Part shown: piece by piece, positions 1 through 10,490 of the stretch
Layout: every line of letters begins with the position of its first letter
How positions within the stretch are numbered: the first letter of the stretch is position 1
Source: Trichopria drosophilae
Taxonomy: Eukaryota; Arthropoda; Insecta; Hymenoptera; Diapriidae
Direction of reading: 5' to 3'
DNA length: 64,000 nt
Assembly (NCBI GenBank): GCA_030407085.1
Contig: CM059582.1
Coordinates: 138,191,001 to 138,255,000 of the forward strand
The notes under the pieces: model-generated
What the model saw: the letters and a program-made list of their open reading frames with translations, nothing else
Databases searched by the model: none
What the model was told of the DNA's origin: nothing
Made by a program: the position numbers and the translations under genes

Positions 1-338
1 GTCAGTCTGCAAATTACAAAAATCCTCGATTAGTACATGGAAGTGTTCTGTGCATATTTCAATGGACCGAGTTTTCATCAGCAAACGATATGACTGACAT
101 GACTGAACGATGTGAACATGTGGAGAATGCAGACCAAAGGAAGGAAATATGTCAGCAGAAAAACATGTCAACCAATTTACCTGAGATTGTGGAGGTAATA
201 CAGGTGATTGACAGCAGCCCAACGAGCCCAACAGTGGAGAAAACAACAGCAATAAACGTAGGAAAAGCAAGAACAGATGCAATGGAAATCGACATTAACG
301 CATTAACTACAGTTGATTTTGACAACCCTGACCAATCG
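1..338 (+). CDS. Partial coding exon of an unrecognised gene, open from the left edge
   Basis: The frame beginning at base 3 is open without a stop for 112 codons, up to a possible 5' splice site (TCG|GTAGTAATC) at 338/339; beyond it the frame turns AT-rich and low-complexity, as an intron would. The first in-frame ATG is at 90, but the open frame continues upstream to the edge, so the start is probably outside the window. The peptide is hydrophilic and rich in Thr, Glu and Asp, with a stretch VEVIQVIDSSPTSP and no domain I can name. It could be a host exon or part of a repetitive-element gene. The donor is weak by consensus, and another (ACAG|GTGATT) lies near 203. I see no membrane segment or signal peptide within the exon. 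Confidence 0.4.
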
Positions 339-1079
339 GTAGTAATCAATTTTACATATATTTTACTATTATTACGAAAACAATTTTTAATAATACTTAT
401 GAATATAAATAAAATTCAATACTTTGTACAAGTGCGTATGATGCAGAATGCCATACAAAGTAATAGAGAACAGAAAAAAAATAATCAGCATAAGAAGAAA
501 TGTGCAAAATTTGCTTCAACATGATGTGTTAAGCAGTAAGGATTTTATTTTCTATATGCTCTGATTTTTATATTGATATATTAATTATTATGCAATGCCT
601 TTAGCGATTGAAATCCTTGCACCTTGGAACACATGCATTATACCTTCAACTTCACCAGTTTTGATCGTCCAGCATCTTAAATTGTTTATGATGTTAACTT
701 CATACATTGTTCATCAATTTACTTTCTTATTAAGTTATTATTCATATTACATTTTATTATATGTTTCTTCAAAATGTTTAAACATATTGTTATTGTGACT
801 TTTATATATTTATGTTTTTATCATCTCATCTACAGTATACCTATCATCCACTTTTCATACATATTGTATTTTTCGCACTTAAAATTTTCTATTAGTTTTA
901 CGAGTTTCCTTATTATTTTTCCTACAATTTTGGTTCCGAAATTTTAATTCATCTTACATTATATTATATTTACATTAAATATATTACATTATATTTTTAT
1001 GTATGCTTTTATTAAATATATTACTTACTAATATAACCTGCAACATTACTAATATATCAAAAGTGATGATTAATTATTT
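339..1079. other. AT-rich sequence with no recognisable gene
   Basis: Follows the candidate exon and may be its intron. It has frequent ATATTA/TTATAT runs and no coding frame or inverted repeat that I can support. Confidence 0.5.
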
Positions 1080-1326
1080 CTGTGGCTTCCCGGAATAACG
1101 AGATAACTCCATTTTTTTAATACGCGAGAAAAACGCATTTGAAGTTTCACATTTGCATTTAAGGCTGTGTAAATATGATTTTTATTTTTTAAATATTTCT
1201 AAAATATGATATTGAATCCAATTTCCGATCTGATAGATTGATTGTAAAACAAAAATCCATTCATTTTCGGTGGTTTCTCAATTTTTTCAAAAAATGGTGT
1301 TATCTCGTTATTCCGGTAAGCCACAG
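1080..1326. repeat. 247-bp MITE with terminal inverted repeats
   Basis: The left end, starting CTGTGGCTTCCCGGAATAAC, matches the reverse complement of the right end (GTTATTCCGGTAAGCCACAG) over about 38 bp, including the inner ATCTCGTTATT part. Flanks are ATTT on both sides, so a 4-bp target duplication is possible. There is no coding capacity. It is a non-autonomous DNA transposon whose superfamily I cannot assign. Confidence 0.8.
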
Positions 1327-1489
1327 ATTTAATATAATATTTTTAATATTTATTATGTTTGTATCCATTATGAAAATAAATTGAATAAATATATTACCAA
1401 TATTACATATACATGTTGTAAAAATTTATTGTACATAAAAGTCGTAATTAGTATTCTCAAACGTAAGGGTTATGTAATGTCAGTTATTG

Positions 1490-1900
1490 TTCTGTGGTGA
1501 CCCGGCCGGAGGACCATGACTACTAGCGCCACCACGTCTGAGCGGGGGACAATAACGACACGAGCCGAATGAGTCAGTTACACGGGGCTGGTGGTAACAT
1601 ACTATCAGCGTTTTCCAATCGATTTTGAAAACTCCGTAAAGTGGCGCCCCGAGGGAATCCCATCGGTACTAAACGAGGAAAAAGGAGAGAGATATATTTT
1701 CACTACGGGAAAGCATAGGACAGAGTTTGATGGAAATTAAACATAACACTATCAGTACGATGGGAGCATGAGGGGACCGCGGGGCAGAGCGGGGTTGGAT
1801 TCGAAACTCGGCAACGGAGAGCCGAAAAGGAATCGAGGAGACGGCAGGCACGTATCCCGCAATGCGAACACGGGGCCCTGCGCTAAGGCGGATTGAAAAT
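1490..1900. other. GC-rich insert, unclassified repeat or LTR-element leader
   Basis: This 400-bp block is far richer in G and C than the AT-rich DNA on both sides. Near its start is GTGGTGACCCGGCC, and further in TGGCGCCCCGAGGGAA (about 1641). Both loosely resemble tRNA primer-binding sites found just inside insect LTR retrotransposons. No LTR pair, gag or pol frame is visible, so this is only a suggestion. The short open frames here look like shadows of high GC. Confidence 0.3.
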
Positions 1901-2485
1901 TTTATTATTTTTCTAAGAAATAAAAATGCCTTATTATGCAAAATTATTCAATAATTATATTTCTAATAAATCATTAATTAAAATTATTATTACTGAGCAG
2001 TAATTATTTAAACTTGTGTAATTTTTAATATTACACATTCATTTTTCAGTGGCAATTTTATATTAACAATTTTTTTTTTTATTTCATTATTTATATAAAT
2101 AACAAATAAATAGGTCCTTAATTCTTATTTCTTTAATTATTATTATTATATTAATAGCATTTAATTATTTAATTTTATAGAATTATGTAATCCATCACAT
2201 GTTCAGTTCATTATCTTTTTCAATGTAAGGAGTAATAGTCACACTTATAATTCAGTCATTTCTTGATTTAAATGAACTAAACGCTATTAATTGACAACAT
2301 TTTTTCTATGAATAATAAGTCAATATATATTACTATACAAACAGCACTGCATTAATTATTTTCAGTAAAATGACACAATTATCAATATTGCAACCTTAAT
2401 GTTGTATTTGCTGCGTTAAAAAAGGATAAGAAATTTTTTGTTTGCTGTTACTTATAAGTACCATTTTCCTCCATTCATTTGCATA
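1901..2485. other. AT-rich sequence, nothing recognised
   Basis: Runs of T and A with no inverted repeat, gene or RNA that I can support. Confidence 0.5.
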
Positions 2486-2487
2486 TC

Positions 2488-2560
2488 ATCCGATGGTCGA
2501 GTGGTTTAATCGCCGGAAAGATACACGAAAGCTCTGCGTTCGAATCTCGCAGTATTTTTT
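2488..2560 (+). repeat. tRNA-like segment with Pol III boxes
   Basis: GATGGTCGAGTGGTTTAAT resembles an A box (tRNA-Leu/Ser type) and GCGTTCGAATCTC a B box, spaced about 30 bases apart as in a tRNA. A CTGCG/CGCAG stem encloses the B-box loop, and a long T run follows, which would terminate Pol III. I cannot close an acceptor stem, so this is more likely a tRNA pseudogene or a SINE head than a working tRNA gene. Confidence 0.45.
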
Positions 2561-3940
2561 TTCTTTTGTATATAATGTGCTCGAGTATTTTTTTTGTTAT
2601 TTTAGCATTATTTTAAATTGCATAGACTTATTACAATATTGTTGTACCTCAATTTGTCTTTTTTTAAATTTTAGCAATACTGTTCTTAATATTTATTACT
2701 GCAATGCCGTGCCTCTGTCAATGCAATATTATGTCGATAATTTCTCCTTTTACATTAACTAAATGCTGTTACTACTTACAATTATTTGCACAAATATCAA
2801 GAAAAGAAATTATTACACTTATAGCACTTAATGATTTATTTTCAATAATATTACGCAATTACATATCAACAATACGCAGTCAATGTGTTATTTGAGACGT
2901 TAAACAAGGATAAGAATGGATGATACATTAAGATGTATAGAAATAATTTTTTACTTATACAATAATATAAAAAAAAAATTATGGATATCACGTTGAATTG
3001 AAAGAGGTACAACATTATAGTAATAAATGTAAACAATGCCACTGTTAAAATTAAAAAAAAATTACTTGAACACAATATATTAATTGCAAAATAAAATAAA
3101 ATATTACAAATTATGAAAATTACGTAAGTTTGATGAATGTAAATAATGAGTGCTTAGTAGTAATATTATATATATTATATTTAATATTAAAGACATACTT
3201 CCACATAAAAGCAATATTAAATAATTTTGAGAGCCTTTAAAAATATTTTTTACGTATTAACATTAAGGCGATGATATGTTAGTATGTCTCTCAGGCAATG
3301 CTGACTCATTACGAATATAATAGTAGATATAGCAAGTTTCTTACAAATTTTTTACGTTGCTCTAAAAATTTTCTATCTAAAATTGTCCAATACAAATTTT
3401 AATCAAGTGTATCTCTTAATAGAAATAAATGTCCCTCAAATTTTTTACGAGCCTTGATTTGTTCAATAATATTTTTAGTCAAAATAATGTAAGTAACAAA
3501 ATCAATGTGAAACAATTTTACAGGCCTACAAAAAATTTCCAACAAATTTACTTTAAGTCGAGTAAAATTCTTGTGCTTCTTGTGTGTATTACAAATTTGA
3601 AACTGGTGCATAAACCTAATTCTGAATTTCAGTACCCGTCACTCAATATTACAGACATACTTGTTTTCATCCGCAAAAGACACGAGTGGCATTACATTAC
3701 AATTTTTAAGTAAATAATTTTCCTGTGAGATTTAATGTGAATAAAAATAATGTTATTAAAAGAGTAATATTAAAATACAACTTAAATTGCAATTCTAATG
3801 TTATTCTTTACCATAGATAGGATTAAAACGATTGTTTTAAATTATTTAATAAGACAATTATTTAAACTGATTAAAAAGGACACACACAAATTTCTCCGTC
3901 TATCAGATGATCAAATGCGAAAAAACGTTGTTGGTGTTGC
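2561..3940. other. AT-rich sequence, nothing recognised
   Basis: Contains only short frames typical of random AT-rich DNA and simple A/T runs. No transposon ends or splice-bounded coding frames were found. Confidence 0.5.
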
Positions 3941-3944
3941 GTAT

Positions 3945-4010
3945 TAGTTGTTGGCTCAGTTGGTACAATGTTAGCCCCTGAACTCAAAGTTCAAGTCTGC
4001 TACAAATATT
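3945..4010 (+). repeat. Degenerate tRNA-derived (SINE-like) head
   Basis: TTGGCTCAGTTGGTACAATG is a good A-box/D-arm match and AAGTTCAAGTCTGC a B-box/T-arm match at tRNA spacing. The acceptor stem does not pair. The sequence then runs into AT-rich DNA with no clear SINE body. I infer an old tRNA-derived retroposon fragment. Confidence 0.45.
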
Positions 4011-4369
4011 TCGTTTTTCATGTAATTAATCTCACCTTTTACAACATAAATATTTCTATAATTCCGTATGATTTTATTTTATTTGCTTTTGCAAAGAACA
4101 AATTTCAAACTTATTAGAAATAGTTTTTGTAAGCACATCAGTATCAAAATTGGGGTTTTTTAAATAAAATTTTGAGATATATTTTTAATAATTAAAAATT
4201 GTAAACTAGAATGTTTGATTTCTAAACAAATAATCCGCATGAAAGGCGTACATCATTTTAATTCAACTAATGCTGTTATGAAGAAAATGTCACAAAAGCA
4301 ACAAAAACTGTGACTTTAATATTATTCCTTAATATGTATATGATGAAAATTATTATTTGAAATTATGTA

Positions 4370-5089
4370 AGGTAGTTCTTACCCTACTGATTAAGTCAAG
4401 CACAAGATGAAGTATTAAAGTCACTTATTAACAAAATTTACATGTGCATAAAATAATGAAATATATTTATACTTCTGTAAAAAAAAATCTGCGAGAGTAA
4501 AAGATTTTATAATAATGTTTAAAAAATTATAAATCTCTTATTTGACTAGTTCATAAAATAAACAATTTCAAATGTCAACGTTGCAAGCCAACCGGAGGGA
4601 GTATACATATTTAAATTATAATGGCTACAGAACATCTAACGAGTCTAACCTAACTAATATATCCCTACCGTGTACATCACGCACGCGCCGGTCAGCGCAG
4701 CGTTGCCAAATCAAAGTTTCGCCGTGATCGAAAAAATTTTACCTCAAGATCGTGATTTTTTAAAAATGATTACGGCGACACGACACGATAAATTCTATTC
4801 AGCTTTAAGTATTGTGTTCTTAATAGTTCAGTCTACACTTATATCAATTTTTGTTTAGATCATGAATGTAACAAATGTGTTTTACTAATAAACGTCCCAT
4901 TTTAAGGTGTCAAATTCGGCATCGTCATAAGCTACCATGGTAAAATATCAAATTTTATATTCACATTTTCTCAGTAACAACACGGTCAATTGCTCTCAGA
5001 TTTCGCACATAGACACGTTATGTATTCAACTATTTTTTCTCCAAATTTCACGTTGATTTTGAATAAACGGGTTTTTGTAGGAACTACCT
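4370..5089. repeat. 720-bp TA-flanked inverted-repeat element
   Basis: The left end AGGTAGTTCTTACCCTAC and the reverse complement of the right end (AGGTAGTTCCTACAAAAA) share about 15 bp. TA dinucleotides sit at both borders (4368-4369 and 5090-5091), as for Tc1/mariner-type insertions. The interior has no transposase. The short match makes this a moderate call. Confidence 0.5.
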
Positions 5090-5375
5090 TAATGAGGTAG
5101 TTATTGAAATTGAAAAGCAACTTAATTAGGCTTATATAGGTGCTTTTAATTAATATTCATACCCCAACGTTTCGACACATATTTCTCTCCGCTTCACGAT
5201 TAGCCATTAATTAAAAAATAACCGAAATAAAATAAAAATATTATAAAATAAACATAAAAAAAAAACAAAAATTAACATAACATAAATAAAATAAATAACA
5301 ACTGAATAACAAAAAAGTCTTACAATAACGAAATGTAATATATATATAAATATGTTTTGTGGTTATTTTGAGGAC

Positions 5376-6073
5376 GAGTTTTTATACAGATCGGGCAGTT
5401 TGCGGACATTTGGTCATTTCGCGGACTCTAATTTTGTATATAACGGTTATTTCGCAGACAATGTATGCCGGGTGAGTATCTATGATCCGAATATAGAGCA
5501 TGCCGTGTTATCGATCTATCGATTGTGATTGGTCGACTCAAGCGGTAGAGCCTCTTGTCCACTCTTGTCATTGGCTACGACGGAGCTAAAGCTGTATAAG
5601 CGTTTTTGTCCTTATATTTACATGTACTTCTTAATTCAGTATGTTAGATGATTGTAGTTCAGTATGTTAGATGATTGTAATTCAGTAAAATTTAGTTCCA
5701 TTCCTTCAATTTACAGACTTACGGCAAAAACGTTTTTTCGTTGTGGTGACATTACTCCGCGCTTTTGCGTGAAAAGTCTTCCACAAAAGTCTTCCTGTAC
5801 ATAAAAGACCGAACGCAGCAAAGTGATGAGGACAGTTGTCGGGGGGGGGGGGGGGGCCCTTGTCACAACTATCCTAACCCAACCAAGAAATGATGGGCTT
5901 AACCCACCTTAAACTCATCCAAACTCAGCTCCCTATCTTTTATACATGGTCCGCGAAATAACCTTTATATACAAAATTAAGGTACGCGAAATTACCACAA
6001 AACAACAATTCTTTTTGCGGACCGTCCGCGAAATAACCAAATGTCCACAGAATAACTGATCTGTATAAAACTC
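5376..6073. repeat. 698-bp MITE with subterminal GTCCGCGAAATAACC motifs
   Basis: The termini GAGTTTTTATACAGATC and GATCTGTATAAAACTC are inverted. Inside each end are copies of a 15-17 base word (TCCGCGAAATAACC and variants), pointing inward from both sides: about 5390-5455 on the minus strand, and 5948, 5981, 6024 and 6042 on the plus strand. The centre has a 16-G run (5841-5856). The same word builds the large array at 6970-8655. No coding capacity. Confidence 0.7.
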
Positions 6074-6079
6074 TTTTGA

Positions 6080-6256
6080 AAGAGAATCACGACAACGATC
6101 CTAAACACCGCAGCAAGCTCTGTACTGAGTGAAAGTCTCAATCTGGCATCGTTACTTTGGATTGGCCATCGCAAACCCTATTGGAAATGTATGGGCATAT
6201 ATTAAACAGAAACTTCGTGGAAGACGCACACACACTTTGAAGCAGCAATTAACACG
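6080..6256 (+). pseudogene. Tc1-like transposase C-terminal remnant
   Basis: Translation across frames gives DNDPKH, a following SKLC block, LDWPSQ, then NPIGNVWAYIKQKLRGR. Tc1 transposases carry the same order: second catalytic Asp in DNDPKH, WPSQSPDLNPIENVW with the third catalytic residue, then the C-terminal K-L block. Here an in-frame TGA follows the SKLC block, a frameshift lies after WPSQ, and the SPDL segment is disrupted, with the Glu of NPIENVW replaced by Gly. The 5' part is absent: an inverted-repeat element ends at 6073, directly upstream. It is a dead fragment. Confidence 0.75.
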
Positions 6257-6289
6257 ACCACGCTCTTACTTGACAGATTATATAAAAAA

Positions 6290-6368
6290 AGGATTGGGCA
6301 TTTTCCCCGCTTTAATGACATTGACGTCTGTTTGCGGGTCAGCTCTCGGGTGGAGGGGTATAGGATGA
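6290..6368 (-). repeat. 3' fragment of a SINE family also present at 40.3-40.8 kb
   Basis: The reverse complement, with CCACCCGAGAGC, GACCCGCAAA and GTCATTAAAGCGGGGAAAA, aligns with 40715-40770 with few differences. Only the 3' region is present, which is typical of a 5'-truncated retroposon copy. Confidence 0.7.
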
Positions 6369-6960
6369 TCTAGCAACCTATCTTTTGTGAAGAGAAAATT
6401 TAAAACTTGTGGGAAAATATTTTGAAATTACAATGTTTGACATAATTATTTCCTTTATTAAATAATTTCAAACAATACTATTCATCATATCTACAATAAT
6501 TAAACATTTTTAATAATATAAAATAATCCACATTATTGGTAAATAGATGGTTTAGAAGTATTTCACAAAATATACACTCCAAAGGGGGAGCCACCACTTA
6601 CTAGTTGCTTTACAGACTTACCCATTTAATTTCAAATTAGTTGCATCTTACATGTCGATTATTTATTTATAAATCAAAGATTCTAGCAATTTTATATTAT
6701 AAACACGAATTCGAGTACTAGTGTGTTTATAACAAAAAAAAACATATTTCTGATAATTTCGAAATTTTTTCTTCGAAAATAAAATAAAATAATGCGGAAT
6801 TGTATAATTAGGTATGTTGTGGTAAAAGTACCAATTCCTACGGGTATCCCTATTACTCTTATTTCTATTACTACGGTCATAAATCTCATAACATATACAT
6901 GCATCCACAATAATTTGTACACCGCAGTAATAGGTTATAACGGGCGCAGTAATTGGTACT
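6369..6960. other. AT-rich sequence, nothing recognised
   Basis: Contains overlapping minus-strand open frames rich in Ile, Tyr and Phe, which look like compositional noise. No gene or repeat boundary is supported. Confidence 0.45.
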
Positions 6961-6969
6961 TTAGCTTTA

Positions 6970-8655
6970 CTAGTCCTCAAATCTTGCTTTCTAATGCATA
7001 TTGCATCACTGTAATCAAAGGTCCGCAAAGTATCCAGAAAAAGCAAATTAATCGATATACATGAAATACACAGTACCAGCTTAACTGGTCTAGGAATTCG
7101 TATTTTTTGTATAAAATATAGAAATATACTCCAATGTACGCAAATTAACCGAATTAAGAAAACAATAGTTCGCAAATTGACCAAAATAGTAGCTAACCGG
7201 TCCTCAAATTGACCAATCTGATATATCTTTTTCTATAAATTCCGCAAATTAACCAATAAACGAAAGTCTTCAAATTGACCAATATTTACAAAAAAAGTCT
7301 ACTAAAATTTTAACGGTAACACGAAATGCCTCTTTGTAACATTACACGAGGATAATTATTTTTTCTTATTTAGCATTATTTCAAGAATAAAAGTGTACAT
7401 TTTTATCATAAAACGTTAAATATTAAAAATACAAATAATATTTTCGTAAAATTCATTTCAAAACGAACAGAAGCGTTTGTGAATTTTTGTAATATATTAA
7501 GAATTTTGTTTCAAGGTGATTAGTTTATAAACAAATTATATGATTATTTCGTCCCTTCAGTTCGATAATTTTCACCTCCTTGCTTTCTCCATTCACTTCG
7601 GAAATTGTACGTCTTATCCAGCCAGCGCATTACTCTACGCAAAGTTCCGAAAAGTAACCAGAATAAATAAATTAATTGAATAATTATCCATAATATACAC
7701 AATACTAGCTTTTAAGGTCGTGGAATCCTGCTTTTTTATATAATATATGTGACGCCTTATAAAAAAGGGACCTAAGAGTCCGAACGGCAATTATGCAGAA
7801 GAGGGACAACGGCTCAATTTCAATATTTTGCGCTGACATTTTCAGCATATCTTCCTAACTCGAGTTAGTAGTGGTACAGAATGAGAGTATGACATATCGG
7901 AAACTCTGCACCGCGGTATCGCCTCTTTTTCGCCTATGCACAATTGCCGTTCGGACGTTTAGGTCCCTTTCTCCATAATGCGTCACATACACAAATATAG
8001 GCCAAGGTACGCAAAATAACCCGAATTAGCAAAATAAAAGAAGACAATAGTTCGCAAAATGCCCAATACCAGCTAACAAGTCCTAAAATTAACCAATCTA
8101 ATATAAATTTTAGTAAAGCCCTCAAATTGCCTAATATTTACAAAAAATAGTCTGCGAAATGACTACTCTACATTAAATAAATGGGAAAGTCTCCGAATTG
8201 CCCAATATTTAAGACAAATGACCGTATATATAAATATAGGCCAAGGTACGCAAAATGACCCGAATAAGGAAGTCAATAGTTCGCAAAATGCCCAATACCA
8301 GCTAACAAGTCCTCAAAGTAACCAATCTGATATACATTTCACTAAAGTCCGCAATTTAACCAATAAACAAAAGTCCTCAAATTGCCTAATGTTTACAAAA
8401 AATAGTCTGCGAAATGACTATTCTATATTAAATAAATGGGAAAGTCTCCGACTTGCCCGATATTTAAGAAAAATGACCGCGAAATGATCAATACATCACT
8501 CATAGAATGTAAATTTAGCTATATATTTTTCCAAGATACGCATACATAGGTGTATTGTTCATGTTGTGATGATAGCACATATCATACAGACACAATTATC
8601 ACTATATATATGAGATGTATAATTTGCAAACAGGTCCTCGAAATGACCAGAAAAC
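6970..8655 (+). repeat. Array of a degenerate GTCCKCAAATTRACCAAT motif
   Basis: More than 20 same-strand copies of a 15-18 base word occur every 20-45 bases. Examples start at 7021, 7137, 7168, 7199, 7240, 7266, 7644, 8006, 8050, 8080, 8118, 8150, 8189, 8245, 8279, 8310, 8346, 8372, 8407, 8443 and 8634. Variants include TCCTCAAATTGACCAAT, TTCGCAAAATGCCCAAT and CTGCGAAATGACTA. The stretch 7988-8220 is duplicated almost block for block at 8222-8480. A MITE (7748-7987) interrupts the array. No reading frame runs through. The motif is shared with the element at 5376-6073. Function unknown. Confidence 0.75.
7748..7987. mobile_element. 240-bp MITE with 46-bp TIRs and TA duplication
   Basis: The left end TGTGACGCCTTAT, then GGGACCTAAGAGTCCGAACG and GCAATT, is mirrored on the right by AATTGCCGTTCGGACGTTTA, GGTCCCTTT and GCGTCACA. 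TA flanks both sides (7746-7747, 7988-7989). It sits inside the motif array. TA target and palindromic ends suggest a Tc1/mariner-type MITE; no protein is encoded. Confidence 0.88.
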
Positions 8656-8849
8656 ATATATATATATATATTAAGCTAGGCCTAGCTCTACGTACAGGTA
8701 GTTATTACCTCTGTAGTATACCGTTATGTTTTATATGTAATTGTATATTATTGCTAGAATGAATAAATAAATATTAATAAATATTGCATATTGTACCGTG
8801 GCAAAACACGTTACAGTGCTATCTGTCACGAGACTCAACACGGGGATAA

Positions 8850-9086
8850 TTTAAGGGGGGACTGGTCTTTAAGAACCGCTAATATTTCGAATGGGTGCAA
8901 TTTCCGAAATGACCTCATTACCTTAAAGGGGGGACTGCTCCGAAGAAGCGCTAGTGTTTATTTTGGTGATGACGTCATTCGGCTCTTTTTGAATAATATA
9001 TGTTAAGAATCTGCAGGGAGGCTTTTATCCATGGGGAAATGTTGTCATTATAGGGGGGACTGCTCCGAAGAAGCGCTAAATTTTAA
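8850..9086 (+). repeat. Three spaced copies of GGGGGGACTGCTCCGAAGAA
   Basis: Copies at about 8852 (diverged), 8927 and 9053 share GGGGGGACTG, CYSCGAAGAA and GCGCTA. Each can fold around the AGCGCTTC part. Unit spacing differs (about 75 and 126 bp), so this is a degenerate tandem structure with no coding frame. Confidence 0.6.
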
Positions 9087-9749
9087 TAAGACAACAATTT
9101 AGACATAGAATTTGTGTTTTAGTAATTAATAATTGATAATTATAAAAGTAGGTGTAATTCGGGCTATTGTTAGTATTTAATTTTAATTTGATTATTTCCT
9201 GACATAATATATTGCATGCGTATATTGTTGTTTTGGAAGTCGGATCAAGGACGGCCTTGTTGTCGATTTTCAGAAGTACGAGACCTAAACATCCAGGGTA
9301 TATCGTCAAGCACGCTGCTTATTACGGGCGTGCAGGGGGAAACGACGCATGGAGATTCTGGAAACTTCGCGAACATTCGAGAAGCATAAGGAAAGAGTAC
9401 CAGGAGGGGATGGCCAGTCGTGTGTGCCGTACGGGCCGCGGGGCTCTCCCTACCATCACGATCGCGGTAGAGAAATGGTAAACGGCGGCCGGCGCGGCGC
9501 GAGCGTCACGATTGCAACCGACGCGTCGGATCGCCAGTCCATTGGTAGCAGTCCTGGAGCCTGCAGCTACGCCTGGTCATTAGAAGGTACCAACAGCCCC
9601 GAGCAGGAGTACTTTTCGGCTACGAAGTCCTTCCGTACGCCAACATTTCGATTCTTTGTGCTCACGGCTATTTAAATAAAATGCGCTTTTCCGATTGTCC
9701 GTTGCCGTTTCGCGAGTGAAAGTGTAAGTGACAAACGCGAATCGCCTTC

Positions 9750-10490
9750 GGTTATCTGAGTCGGGTCTTCGGTTAGTATCGCGTTTCGGTCAATTGCTGC
9801 TTTTGCCGCGAAGTCTATGGTTATCTTCCGGGAATCTTTCCTTTCGTGGATAATATCTCGAGTAGATTCTTTTCCGCGACAGTGGTTATCTCTTATTGTT
9901 TCGTTGGCATATTCGGGAAAAATGTGGTTATCTTACGATTGTCTAGTTCTCGTTACTTTCGGAAAGACGAAGCCCAACGGCCACGTGCGTCGATATGGCT
10001 AACTATCGGAAACGTGATCGAAGATCTTTCTCTTCTTTTGTGTTAAAATTCTGTGAGATGCTTCGGTAACAGGATAACTTCGTCCTTTCGAGGACTTCAG
10101 AAAAAAGCCGTCACTTGGTTATCTTTTGTGATCGTTCGGTATCCGGGAGAAATAACTAGCGGTTCGGGCGAACGTAAGATCGAATCTAGTGTGGTTATCT
10201 TTATTGTTTCGAAAGTGCGTGTCCGGTAATCGGAAATAAAGACGGTAACGAAAACGAAAATACGACGCATGAAAAGCAAATTCCGCCGAACGTGATACTC
10301 TGTGACGTCACACCGCGACGCCGACAACAGCATGGTCTACACTTTAAATTCATAGTTTGACTTCTTATGATCGAAAACGCAAGCTCGTTAATTTTACCTT
10401 TGCTCACTGGATCGCCCTTGTGAGCGATCGTATCTTGAACTTCTTGGTTATCTTTTCACTCTGTTAGAGTGAACACTGTGGTTATCTGTT
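9750..10490 (+). promoter_or_regulatory. Cluster of GGTTATCT words (AGATAACC on the other strand)
   Basis: Exact or near-exact copies lie at about 9750, 9819, 9882, 9923, 10117, 10192, 10443 and 10479, with degenerate copies (GGATAAC, GGCTATCT) between. The core read on the minus strand, AGATAAC, matches the WGATAR site of GATA factors. Several copies share the longer GTGGTTATCTT, so they may instead be remains of a tandem repeat of about 65 bp. A regulatory role is inference only. Confidence 0.35.

Noticed and set aside
1490..1900. Ribosomal RNA fragment
   Set aside because: GC content and words such as CCGGCCGGAGG prompted the idea, but I could not match any conserved rRNA core.
2488..2560. 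Functional nuclear tRNA gene
   Set aside because: A and B boxes are present but the acceptor stem does not pair and the anticodon arm is not convincing.
6663..7184. 173-residue open frame on the minus strand
   Set aside because: Composition is Ile/Tyr/Arg-rich with no motif, it overlaps several other frames, and it covers the start of the motif array; it looks like AT-rich noise.
6970..8655. CRISPR-like spaced repeats
   Set aside because: The repeats are degenerate and the spacing is irregular, and the context is clearly eukaryotic with introns, SINEs and LINEs.
9212..9675. Open frames of 89 and 108 residues
   Set aside because: Overlapping frames in a CpG-rich block without motif or splice support.
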